NCBI GenBank assembly: GCA_024643585.1
Contig: JAHEMP010000181.1
Span: 1 to 5,244, forward strand
Direction: 5' to 3'
Origin: Crocinitomicaceae bacterium
GTDB lineage: Bacteria > Bacteroidota > Bacteroidia > Flavobacteriales_D > Crocinitomicaceae
Length of the DNA: 5,244 nucleotides
Shown: in pieces, positions 1-5,244 of the stretch
Position numbering within the stretch: the stretch's first letter is position 1
Layout: the number at the start of each line of letters is the position of its first letter
The notes under the pieces: model-generated
Database searches by the model: none
What the model was told of the DNA's origin: nothing
What the model saw: the letters and a program-made list of their open reading frames with translations, nothing else
Position numbers and translations under genes: made by a program

Positions 1-1044
1 AACTAAAGGAATCACGAATTGCTGTCCATCACTTTCAGATCCTACTGAAGCACCCACCGCTGAAAAAAGCGTAGAATAAAACAAATAACCACCTAGCAAA
101 CACAGTATAAAAGCTGTAATCATAGGGCCAAATTGAACACGCTCAAAAACCAAATCAACAAACTCATTGTATTCAAAATCGGTAAATTGTTTTTCGAATT
201 GTCTGGAGTTCTGCACTTCTTCAGTAACCTGAATATCGTTCTCCAAATTTGAAGTAAGATAATCCGGGAATAAAGTGTTTCGCATGAGTAAAAGACCAAT
301 TGTGATAGTTAAAAACCATATGCTAAATTGAAAGATAGCAGCCATTCCAATGCCCATGATTTTCCCCAGCATCAATTGTATTGGTCGAACGGATCCCAAA
401 AGGACTTCAACGATTCTATTGCTCTTCTCTCGGCTTATGCTTCTCATTAAACCCATGGCAAACAATGCAATAAATACAAAAATTATAAGGCCGAAGAACA
501 TTCCAACCCATGCTCTTTTATCCTGAGACTGATCATGCGGGTCGTAAACATTTCGAAAACTTAAATTAAGCGGTTGCTTTATCTTTTTAAAATCGATTAG
601 AGATAAATCCGTAAATCGCTTGACCAAAATCTCTTCCAAACGTCTTTCTACCTGATATTGAACTCTCTTTTCTAAATTTTTGGATGGAATTTGACGATAA
701 AAAACAAATCCTGACTTGTTTGATAATACTTTTTCATTTATTTCAACCATAGCGTCAAAATTTTGAAAACGAACTCCGTTGGCAAATTCCTCTATCTCAA
801 TATAATCGTTGGCAAATGAGTATCGAATATTGCTATCCGCTTTGGCCATCATTTTACCTACCATTAAACCTGCAGGATCGGTAATTAGCACATTCCATTT
901 TGTTGCAGTTTTTCCTCCATACGCGAAAAGCATATACAGTATTGTTAAAACTGTTATAGGGCCCAAAATTGAAAATAGGACAAATGATCTTGACCTTACC
1001 CGTTCCTTCCATTCTCTCAAGGCTATTATCCAACTATTTCTCAT
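1..1044 (-). CDS. ABC-2 type transporter permease (NatB-like), C-terminus cut by window edge
   Basis: Membrane subunit of a NatAB-type ABC exporter. I translated the reverse strand from an ATG at 1044; the frame stays open to base 1, giving 348 residues. Family members are roughly 400-440 residues, so the C-terminal part lies off the left edge. The N-terminus (MRNSWIIALREWKERVRSRS) is the cytoplasmic lead-in typical of this family. A membrane segment follows at about residues 20-40, then a large extracytoplasmic loop (about 45-175) and further membrane segments near 179-200, 228-252 and 305-327. The loop after the second segment carries SREKSNRIVEVLLGSVRP (about 204-221), a family hallmark. 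The start overlaps the ATPase stop by 11 bp, which suggests translational coupling and one mRNA. Natural substrate unknown: NatB homologues have been linked to Na+ export, but homology alone does not establish that here. Confidence 0.9.
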   Translation of the reverse strand, partial: MRNSWIIALREWKERVRSRSFVLFSILGPITVLTILYMLFAYGGKTATKWNVLITDPAGLMVGKMMAKADSNIRYSFANDYIEIEEFANGVRFQNFDAMVEINEKVLSNKSGFVFYRQIPSKNLEKRVQYQVERRLEEILVKRFTDLSLIDFKKIKQPLNLSFRNVYDPHDQSQDKRAWVGMFFGLIIFVFIALFAMGLMRSISREKSNRIVEVLLGSVRPIQLMLGKIMGIGMAAIFQFSIWFLTITIGLLLMRNTLFPDYLTSNLENDIQVTEEVQNSRQFEKQFTDFEYNEFVDLVFERVQFGPMITAFILCLLGGYLFYSTLFSAVGASVGSESDGQQFVIPLV

Positions 1045-1969
1045 CTTCAACTGCTTTTTGTGCCGTTTCAATGGCCTGAATAAACACTTCTTGCATTCCT
1101 GGTAATTTCTCGTAAATAGCTTCAATTTTCACATGACCAATAAGCACACTCATCAATGTGTCTATTGAGCTATCACCCCGCATGGCTAAATCGGCCTCAA
1201 AACGGTTATTGCCAAATTCTCTCGTTTCAATAATTTCAAAGCCAGACCAAAGAGCATTTACGAAGCTTATCATGTTTCCTTCAAATCGAACGACATAATT
1301 TCCTGTTTTGTATTCATCTCTCAAGTCAGTAACTTGACCTTGCAAAACAATCTGACCTTTGTGAAGCAAAACGGCTCGGTCACATATTTCTTCGACGCTA
1401 TTCATGTTGTGCGTAGAAAGTAAAATGGTTCTTCCTTGGGATTTTAGACTCTGAATTTCTTTTTTTATTAATTCTACATTTAATGGATCAAACCCACTAA
1501 ACGGTTCATCAAGTATAATAAGTTTTGGTTGGTGAAGTACAGTGAAAATAAATTGAATCTTTTGCGCCATACCTTTTGAAAGCTCTTCAATTCTTTTTTT
1601 GCGCCATTCTTCAATTTCAAATCGTTCTAGCCAATACTTTAATGCATCCTTGGATTCTTTAATCGACATTCCGCGCAATCTTCCCAAAAAGACACCATGC
1701 TCTTCCACAGTCATACTTCTGTATAGTCCGCGTTCTTCAGGTAGATAACCAACATTTTTTAAATGTTCCCTTTTGAATAAGTCGCTATTGTATTTTATCC
1801 AGCCTGAATTTTGCTCAATGATTTGATTGACAATTCGTATCAAAGTTGACTTACCGGCTCCATTTGGTCCGAGCAAACCGAATATTTCACCTTCATTCAA
1901 AGTAAAGGAAACATCCTTTAATGCATATTGTCGGTTATACGATTTCGTTAATTTAGAAACTTCGAGCAT
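1034..1969 (-). CDS. ABC transporter ATP-binding protein (NatA-like)
   Basis: Cytoplasmic ATPase subunit that powers the adjacent permease. Walker A is GPNGAGKST at residues 34-42. The Q-loop region reads GYLPEERGLY (74-83), with Glu where many ABC proteins have Gln. The signature is LSKGMAQKIQ (130-139) rather than LSGGQ, the Walker B is LIILDEP (150-156), and the switch His is H187 in LLSTHNM. The Q-loop and signature variants are common in the NatA/DUF4162 subfamily, so they do not suggest inactivity. Residues from about 215 on match the C-terminal DUF4162-like extension. At 311 aa the length is normal. The ATG at 1969 is supported by an in-frame stop 10 bp upstream (1979-1981) and by a promoter just ahead of it. 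First gene of a two-gene operon with the permease; no visible link to the arsenic genes. Confidence 0.95.
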   Translation of the reverse strand: MLEVSKLTKSYNRQYALKDVSFTLNEGEIFGLLGPNGAGKSTLIRIVNQIIEQNSGWIKYNSDLFKREHLKNVGYLPEERGLYRSMTVEEHGVFLGRLRGMSIKESKDALKYWLERFEIEEWRKKRIEELSKGMAQKIQFIFTVLHQPKLIILDEPFSGFDPLNVELIKKEIQSLKSQGRTILLSTHNMNSVEEICDRAVLLHKGQIVLQGQVTDLRDEYKTGNYVVRFEGNMISFVNALWSGFEIIETREFGNNRFEADLAMRGDSSIDTLMSVLIGHVKIEAIYEKLPGMQEVFIQAIETAQKAVEDEK

Positions 1970-1992
1970 GTATAGAATTTAATTAAGCTAAT

Positions 1993-2023
1993 CAAAGATA
2001 ATCGGTTGGATGAAACAAACAAA
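1993..2023 (-). promoter_or_regulatory. Bacteroidota-type promoter for the ABC operon
   Basis: On the minus strand TTTG (2023-2020) is followed after 19 nt by TATCTTTG (2000-1993). This matches the Bacteroidota primary sigma factor consensus (-33 TTTG, -7 TAnnTTTG) at a usual spacing. It would start the transcript around 1986-1988 and leave a short leader of about 18 nt before the ATPase ATG at 1969. A second TTTG (2019-2016) is present at a less favourable 15-nt spacing. Confidence 0.7.
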
Positions 2024-2062
2024 TGAGTATTCATGATAATCCATTTTTCATTGGTCGAATTA

Positions 2063-2083
2063 GAATGGAGTCAACTCTCATTC
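2063..2083 (-). terminator. Stem-loop just after the glycosyltransferase stop codon
   Basis: On the minus strand GAATG-A-GAG, loop TTGA, CTC-CATTC forms an 8-bp stem with one bulged A and a four-base loop. It lies immediately past the glycosyltransferase stop (2085-2087) and overlaps a second in-frame TGA (2082-2084). The position suits a transcript 3' end. The bases after it (TAATTCG) are not a strong U-run, so it is not a textbook intrinsic terminator and may act only as a 3'-end stabiliser. Confidence 0.35.
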
Positions 2084-2084
2084 A

Positions 2085-2675
2085 TCAGATTAAAAATTCT
2101 CGTAAACTTTTTAAATCTTCTTCATAATCGACATCTGGCAATGATTCTAGTATCGTTACACTTTTTCCTATTTTATGAATTGATGCAATAGCTTCTTTGA
2201 AAACAGAATTTGTACTCCACGTTTTGCCGAAAAAAATCCCTTTATCAGGAACTCGAGTTCCTATTAAATAATAACCTCCATCCAATGCTGGCCCAAGACA
2301 GTAATCATGGGTTTCCAATTTGTCAAACGCTTGCTGGATAATTTTTTCTGTCAATTCGTAACAATCCGTACCGATGACTACAATTTGGTCAGCCCCTTCA
2401 TTCTTGACCTGGTCAATTGCATTAAACATTTTCTGCCCTAAATCGTTTCCTTTTTGAGTTTTCAAAGAATAATCAGCCCATTTCTCATGATTTTCGATAA
2501 AATTGGAGAAAAAAAGATACTTTTTCACCTGCAAAGCTTTGACTATTTCATGCGTATGTTCAACCAAAACTTCATAAATTCTCAATGCATTTTCATTTCC
2601 AATCGTTTCGGCTAAACGTGTTTTTACTTTTCCAATCTCTGGGTTTTTTTGAAATATTATTAAAGCATTCTTCAT
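2085..2675 (-). CDS. TIGR04282-family (DUF2064) glycosyltransferase, arsenosugar-associated
   Basis: Soluble GT-A-like nucleotide-sugar transferase of 196 aa, a usual length for the family. The N-terminus has the nucleotide-binding motif NPEIGKVKTRL (residues 11-21). QKGNDLGQKMFNAI (74-87) is the family's conserved mid region. GTDCYEL (102-108) is the acidic, metal-binding-like motif, where the family usually has Pro after the Cys and this protein has Tyr106. GPALDGGYYLIG (128-139) contains the conserved Asp132. Members of this family are often found in arsenosugar clusters, and arsM is divergent only 105 bp away, so a role in building the sugar or aglycone of an arsenosugar is likely but inferred; the donor and acceptor are unknown. 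The ATG at 2675 is preceded by an in-frame stop (2697-2699) with no other ATG between. The gene ends in two successive TGA codons. No clear promoter is visible on this strand. Confidence 0.88.
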   Translation of the reverse strand: MKNALIIFQKNPEIGKVKTRLAETIGNENALRIYEVLVEHTHEIVKALQVKKYLFFSNFIENHEKWADYSLKTQKGNDLGQKMFNAIDQVKNEGADQIVVIGTDCYELTEKIIQQAFDKLETHDYCLGPALDGGYYLIGTRVPDKGIFFGKTWSTNSVFKEAIASIHKIGKSVTILESLPDVDYEEDLKSLREFLI

Positions 2676-2680
2676 TTCGT

Positions 2681-2688
2681 TATTTTTG
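2681..2688 (+). promoter_or_regulatory. Candidate -7 element for arsM (TATTTTTG)
   Basis: Exact match to the Bacteroidota -7 consensus TAnnTTTG on the arsM strand. It would place the start of transcription near 2693-2696 and give arsM a leader of about 85 nt. The -33 region (about 2657-2662) has no TTTG, so the call is weak. The site lies only 6 bp from the glycosyltransferase start codon. Confidence 0.3.
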
Positions 2689-2692
2689 TGCG

Positions 2693-2705
2693 ACAGTTAA
2701 ACTGT
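2693..2705. promoter_or_regulatory. 13-bp palindrome, possible operator
   Basis: ACAGTT-A-AACTGT is a perfect inverted repeat with 6-bp arms and a one-base centre. It sits in the divergent control region, right where a transcript from the 2681-2688 element would begin, a common place for a repressor site. No regulator gene (ArsR or other) is visible in the window, so the binding protein is unknown. A 6-bp palindrome can arise by chance in AT-rich DNA. Confidence 0.35.
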
Positions 2706-2780
2706 ATGAATTTTTACGCTCGTCTAATTTAATTTATTTTCGGAGTAAAAAGGTTCATTTATCAAGTTCAAACAGATACC

Positions 2781-3836
2781 ATGGAAAACATACATCAAGA
2801 AGTTCAGGAATATTATGGAGAGGAATTACAAGGTTCTGAGGATTTAAAAACGAATGCTTGTTGCACGCTAACTAAACCTCCTAAACACATCCTTGAGGCA
2901 CTTCGTTTGATAGCTGAGGAAGTATCAGCAAAATATTATGGTTGTGGTTTAACAATTCCATCAAATGTGGAAGGACTTAAAATACTTGATTTAGGTTCTG
3001 GGAGCGGTCGAGACTGCTTTATTGCTGGTAAATTGGTTGGAGAAAGTGGTTCTGTCGTTGGAGTAGATATGACCGACAATCAGCTGGCTGTGGCAAACAA
3101 ATACATCGATTATCATAAAGAGAAATTCAATTACAAAAAATCAAATGTCTCGTTTCTAAAAGGAAATATTGAAAGTTTAGAGGAATTAAACCTTGAGCCA
3201 AACTCATTTGACCTAATTATTTCCAATTGCGTTATCAATTTGGCCAAAGACAAATTCAAAGTTCTAAAAGACGCTTACAATCTTCTGAAACCAGGTGGCG
3301 AAATGTATTTTTCTGATGTCTACAGCGACAGAAGAATCTCGGAAGAACTGCAAAAGGATAAAGTTTTGTGGGGAGAATGTTTGAGTGGAGCCATGTATTG
3401 GAACGATTTTTTAGATACTGCAAATAAGGCTGGTTTTATAGACCCAAGGGTTGTCGAAAATAGGCCGATTACAGTCGAAAATGAAGAATTAGAGGAGAAA
3501 TTGGGCACCATAAAATTCTTTTCTGTCACCTATAGACTTTTTAAAATTGACGATTTGGAAAAGGATTGTGAAGATTATGGTCAAGCAGTCAAGTACAAAG
3601 GCGGGATTCCCGAAAACCACAATTATTTTGATCTAGACAACCATCATCATTTCCCAAAAGGTAAAATCATCACTGTTTGCGGAAATACGTATAAAATGCT
3701 ATCCGATACTCGATTTAAACCTTTTTTCGAATTTTATGGTGATTTCAGCACTCATTACGGAATATTTGAGGGATGTGGTGGGAAAATGCCATTTAGTTTA
3801 AACAATGCTGATAACGAAGCCGCGAGTTGTTGTTAG
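2781..3836 (+). CDS. arsM: Arsenite S-adenosylmethionine methyltransferase ArsM (arsenosugar type)
   Basis: Cytoplasmic enzyme that transfers methyl groups from SAM to As(III), giving mono- and dimethylarsenicals. The SAM-binding motif I is LDLGSGSGRDC (residues 69-79), followed by the acidic VGVD (93-96). The four cysteines known from characterised ArsM enzymes appear to be present: C27 or C28 (NACCT), C55 (YYGCGLTIP), C150 (ISNCVINL) and C200 (WGECLSGAMY). Spacings C27-C55 (28) and C150-C200 (50) match those between C44-C72 and C174-C224 of the algal enzyme, as I recall its numbering. Residues from about 230 to 351 form the C-terminal domain, containing CGNTYKML and EGCGGKMPF and ending in Cys350-Cys351. 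The ATG at 2781 is the first possible start: an in-frame stop lies at 2730-2732 with no ATG between. It is transcribed opposite to its three pathway neighbours and converges on arsS with 10 bp between stop codons. Confidence 0.93.
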   Translation: MENIHQEVQEYYGEELQGSEDLKTNACCTLTKPPKHILEALRLIAEEVSAKYYGCGLTIPSNVEGLKILDLGSGSGRDCFIAGKLVGESGSVVGVDMTDNQLAVANKYIDYHKEKFNYKKSNVSFLKGNIESLEELNLEPNSFDLIISNCVINLAKDKFKVLKDAYNLLKPGGEMYFSDVYSDRRISEELQKDKVLWGECLSGAMYWNDFLDTANKAGFIDPRVVENRPITVENEELEEKLGTIKFFSVTYRLFKIDDLEKDCEDYGQAVKYKGGIPENHNYFDLDNHHHFPKGKIITVCGNTYKMLSDTRFKPFFEFYGDFSTHYGIFEGCGGKMPFSLNNADNEAASCC

Positions 3837-3848
3837 CTAGCAGCAATT
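3825..3848 (+). terminator. Imperfect hairpin spanning the arsM/arsS convergent stops
   Basis: In the plus-strand RNA, bases 3825-3833 can pair with 3840-3848 (nine pairs, three of them G-U) around the loop UAGCUA (3834-3839). It covers the last codons of arsM and reaches into the arsS stop codon. In the minus-strand RNA the three G-U pairs become A-C mismatches, so the fold favours the arsM transcript. There is no U-run after it, so an intrinsic terminator is doubtful. Confidence 0.25.
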
Positions 3849-4893
3849 ACGCTAACGTTCCACCACAACTTGATCCAGCGCCTGCTGTGCAGCCATAACA
3901 ATGTTCATTCACAATAATATTTCGATTTTCCAACCGATTCAAATCAAAATCAGATAAATGTTGACTCGTATTGGTGGAGACCTTCAATTCGAGCATTTGA
4001 TTGAAATCGCAATCGTAAATAAATCCGTCCCAACCAATTGAAATAGTATTTCTGCACATTACCCCTGCGGCAGCGACTGGATTAAATGCATTTACCAATT
4101 TCTCCATGTATTTCTCATAGTTATTTGAAGCAACCAAATAGCTCAAATATCGACTTATTGGTAAATTGGTGATGGCGAATAGTTCATTGAATTCAACATT
4201 AAATCCATCTCTCAATTTTGTTTTATACTGAATTTGTAATCCATTTTGTTCCGGCGGCATAAAAGCTCCCGAAGGATTATAAACCAAATTCAAAATCAAA
4301 CCTGTACCTTCAATTCCATAGCCAACCTCATTTAACATTTTTAAAGCGCGAATGCTTTTGTCAAATACACCATCGCCTCTCTGAGCATCTGTCTTGGATG
4401 AGCTAAAGTATGGCAAGGATGAAGCCAATTCAATGTTGTGCAATTTAAAAAACTGAGGTAGGTCGTAGTATTTTTTGTTGGAAACAATGATCGTTAGATT
4501 GCATCTTACTATGATTTTTTTCCCTTTTGCGCTTAATTGTTCCACAAACCACCTAAAATTGGGGTTCATTTCAGGCGCGCCACCTGTAAGATCAACAGTG
4601 TGGCAATTCGTCTTATCCAACGCATCCAAACACAATTGCATTGTTTCACGAGTCATTATTTCTTTTCTATCTGGACCTGCGTCAACATGACAATGCTCAC
4701 AAACTTGATTGCACATCTTTCCAATGTTTATTTGGAAAATATCCAATTGCGTTGGTTTCAAAGGATATAAAGAAACCTCATTTAAATTTTCCCTAAACGA
4801 CTTTAAACCAACATTTTCAAGCAAAGAAATTTGTCTTTCAGATTCCGAAAGTTCATGTCCTATAGCATTTAGAGATTTTGTAATTGTCGACAT
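3847..4893 (-). CDS. arsS: Arsenosugar biosynthesis radical SAM protein ArsS (cysteine form)
   Basis: Radical SAM enzyme thought to transfer the 5'-deoxyadenosyl group of SAM to dimethylated arsenic, forming the C-As bond of an arsenosugar precursor. The [4Fe-4S] cluster motif is C61-NQV-C65-EH-C68, in the family context INIGKMCNQVCEHCHVDAGP. The segment VDLTGGAPEMNP (from about residue 99) matches the SAM-binding GGxP-type motif. The C-terminal Cys-rich domain (DUF3641-like) has C280 (MCRNTISIGWDG), C295 (YDCDFNQM) and a tail with C332, C335 and C343 (HCYGCTAGAGSSCGGTLA), which may hold an auxiliary cluster or bind substrate. Some family members carry selenocysteine; this frame has no internal UGA and uses Cys throughout. 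At 348 aa it is a normal length. It starts 3 bp after the stop of the AhpD-like gene, so the two are almost surely co-transcribed and perhaps translationally coupled. Confidence 0.93.
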   Translation of the reverse strand: MSTITKSLNAIGHELSESERQISLLENVGLKSFRENLNEVSLYPLKPTQLDIFQINIGKMCNQVCEHCHVDAGPDRKEIMTRETMQLCLDALDKTNCHTVDLTGGAPEMNPNFRWFVEQLSAKGKKIIVRCNLTIIVSNKKYYDLPQFFKLHNIELASSLPYFSSSKTDAQRGDGVFDKSIRALKMLNEVGYGIEGTGLILNLVYNPSGAFMPPEQNGLQIQYKTKLRDGFNVEFNELFAITNLPISRYLSYLVASNNYEKYMEKLVNAFNPVAAAGVMCRNTISIGWDGFIYDCDFNQMLELKVSTNTSQHLSDFDLNRLENRNIIVNEHCYGCTAGAGSSCGGTLA

Positions 4894-4896
4894 AAA

Positions 4897-5229
4897 CTAC
4901 ATTGAAAGGCTTTTGTACTTGTTCATCATTTGAACACCGTGTACCAATGAAGCTCCACCTCTTATGGCAGCAGCAACGTGAACGGCTTCCATTAATTGTT
5001 CCTCATCACATCCTTTTTCCATTGTATCTTCGGTATAAGCATCTATGCAATAGGGGCACTGAATAGCATGTGCAACGGCTAATGCTATGAGCGATTTTTC
5101 TCTAGCAGTTAAAGCCCCCTCTTTGAACACCTCACCATAATAATCAAAAAACTTTTTACCTAAAACAGGTTGAAACTCAGAAATTTTTCCGAATTTTTTA
5201 AGGTCTTCTGGGTTATAATACGTTTCCAT
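4897..5229 (-). CDS. Arsenosugar biosynthesis-associated AhpD/CMD-like protein
   Basis: Small (110 aa) all-helical protein of the carboxymuconolactone decarboxylase/AhpD superfamily, of the subgroup found beside ArsS (named peroxidase-like in family models such as TIGR04169). The redox motif is C58-PY-C61-IDAY, preceded by LTAREKSLIALAVAHAIQ (residues 40-57). In AhpD the CxxC is followed by a catalytic His four residues on; here that place is Tyr65, so AhpD-type peroxidase chemistry cannot be assumed. The distal part, EAVHVAAAIRGGASLVHG, is the usual second CMD helix. A role as a thiol reductant or arsenic-thiol handler for ArsS is only a guess. The ATG at 5229 is the first available start, since an in-frame stop lies at 5233-5235; the leader is A-rich without a Shine-Dalgarno sequence. 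It is the upstream partner of arsS; any promoter lies at or beyond the right edge. Confidence 0.9.
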   Translation of the reverse strand: METYYNPEDLKKFGKISEFQPVLGKKFFDYYGEVFKEGALTAREKSLIALAVAHAIQCPYCIDAYTEDTMEKGCDEEQLMEAVHVAAAIRGGASLVHGVQMMNKYKSLSM

Positions 5230-5244
5230 TTTTTATACTTTAAG

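Larger units (their letters stand above)
2676..2780. promoter_or_regulatory. Divergent control region between the glycosyltransferase and arsM
   Basis: This 105-bp AT-rich gap separates two divergent start codons and so must hold the promoters of both. For arsM there are two candidate -7 elements: TATTTTTG (2681-2688), an exact TAnnTTTG match, and TATTTTCG (2735-2742), with one mismatch. Neither has a convincing TTTG at the proper distance. No good -7 element is seen for the glycosyltransferase. A 13-bp palindrome lies at 2693-2705. A near-repeat, AGGTTCA (2751-2757) and AAGTTCA (2764-2770), lies close to the arsM start. Neither gene has a Shine-Dalgarno sequence. Confidence 0.55.

Noticed and set aside
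809..1105. Open frame of 98 codons on the plus strand
   Set aside because: It lies antisense to the permease and the ATPase end, both of which have clear family motifs; its protein shows no recognisable features.
1561..1760. Non-canonical ABC signature (LSKGM) and Q-loop Glu as signs of a defective ATPase
   Set aside because: Both variants are usual in NatA-type ATPases, and Walker A, Walker B and the switch His are intact.
2082..2087. TGA at the end of the glycosyltransferase as a possible selenocysteine codon
   Set aside because: The protein already has normal family length, a second TGA follows at once, and no further conserved coding sequence lies beyond.
2585..2839. Open frame of 84 codons on the plus strand across the glycosyltransferase start and arsM start
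   Set aside because: It overlaps both well-supported genes and the divergent control region, and its low-complexity Phe-rich protein looks like antisense translation.
3320..3529. Open frame of 69 codons antisense to arsM
   Set aside because: Shadow of the arsM coding frame, with no motif of its own.
4574..4581. GC-rich 8-bp palindrome GGCGCGCC in an AT-rich gene
   Set aside because: It falls in codons for the conserved Gly-Gly-Ala-Pro motif of ArsS, so protein constraint explains it.
4475..4933. Three overlapping plus-strand frames antisense to arsS and the AhpD-like gene
   Set aside because: They overlap each other and two clear genes; no start context or domain supports them.

Overview
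The window is AT-rich, its genes have A-rich leaders without clear Shine-Dalgarno sequences, and one promoter matches the Bacteroidota consensus (TTTG, 19 nt, TAnnTTTG). Together with the protein families present, this points to a Bacteroidota bacterium (Flavobacteriia- or Cytophagia-like). That assignment is inferred from style and content; there is no rRNA or other marker gene here.

Layout. Positions 1-1969 (minus strand) hold a two-gene ABC-2 / NatAB-type exporter. The ATPase gene (1034-1969) overlaps the permease gene (1044 to beyond the left edge) by 11 bp, and a good promoter lies just upstream of the ATPase. Positions 2085-5229 hold four genes that fit an arsenosugar (organoarsenical) biosynthesis locus: a TIGR04282-type glycosyltransferase (minus), an ArsM-type arsenite S-adenosylmethionine methyltransferase (plus), an ArsS-type radical SAM protein with a Cys-rich C-terminus (minus), and a small AhpD/carboxymuconolactone decarboxylase-like protein of the kind found beside ArsS (minus, 3 bp upstream of arsS). 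The 105-bp gap between glycosyltransferase and arsM is a divergent control region with a 13-bp palindrome. arsM and arsS converge with only 10 bp between their stop codons.

How the genes likely work together, from knowledge of the families: ArsM methylates As(III) to mono- and dimethylarsenicals. ArsS is thought to join the 5'-deoxyadenosyl group of SAM to the dimethylated arsenic, giving a dimethylarsinoyl-nucleoside precursor. A glycosyltransferase would then help build the sugar or aglycone. The AhpD-like protein is a constant partner of unproven function, probably thiol redox. A nucleoside phosphorylase or hydrolase, often part of such loci, is not visible here and may lie beyond the right edge.

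The pathway is not new. The points most worth a second look are the split, mixed-strand arrangement of the locus, the all-cysteine (non-selenocysteine) form of ArsS, the C-terminal extension and terminal Cys-Cys of ArsM, and the small DNA/RNA structures between genes. There is no gene-free stretch over 300 bp and no tRNA, rRNA, insertion sequence or CRISPR array.
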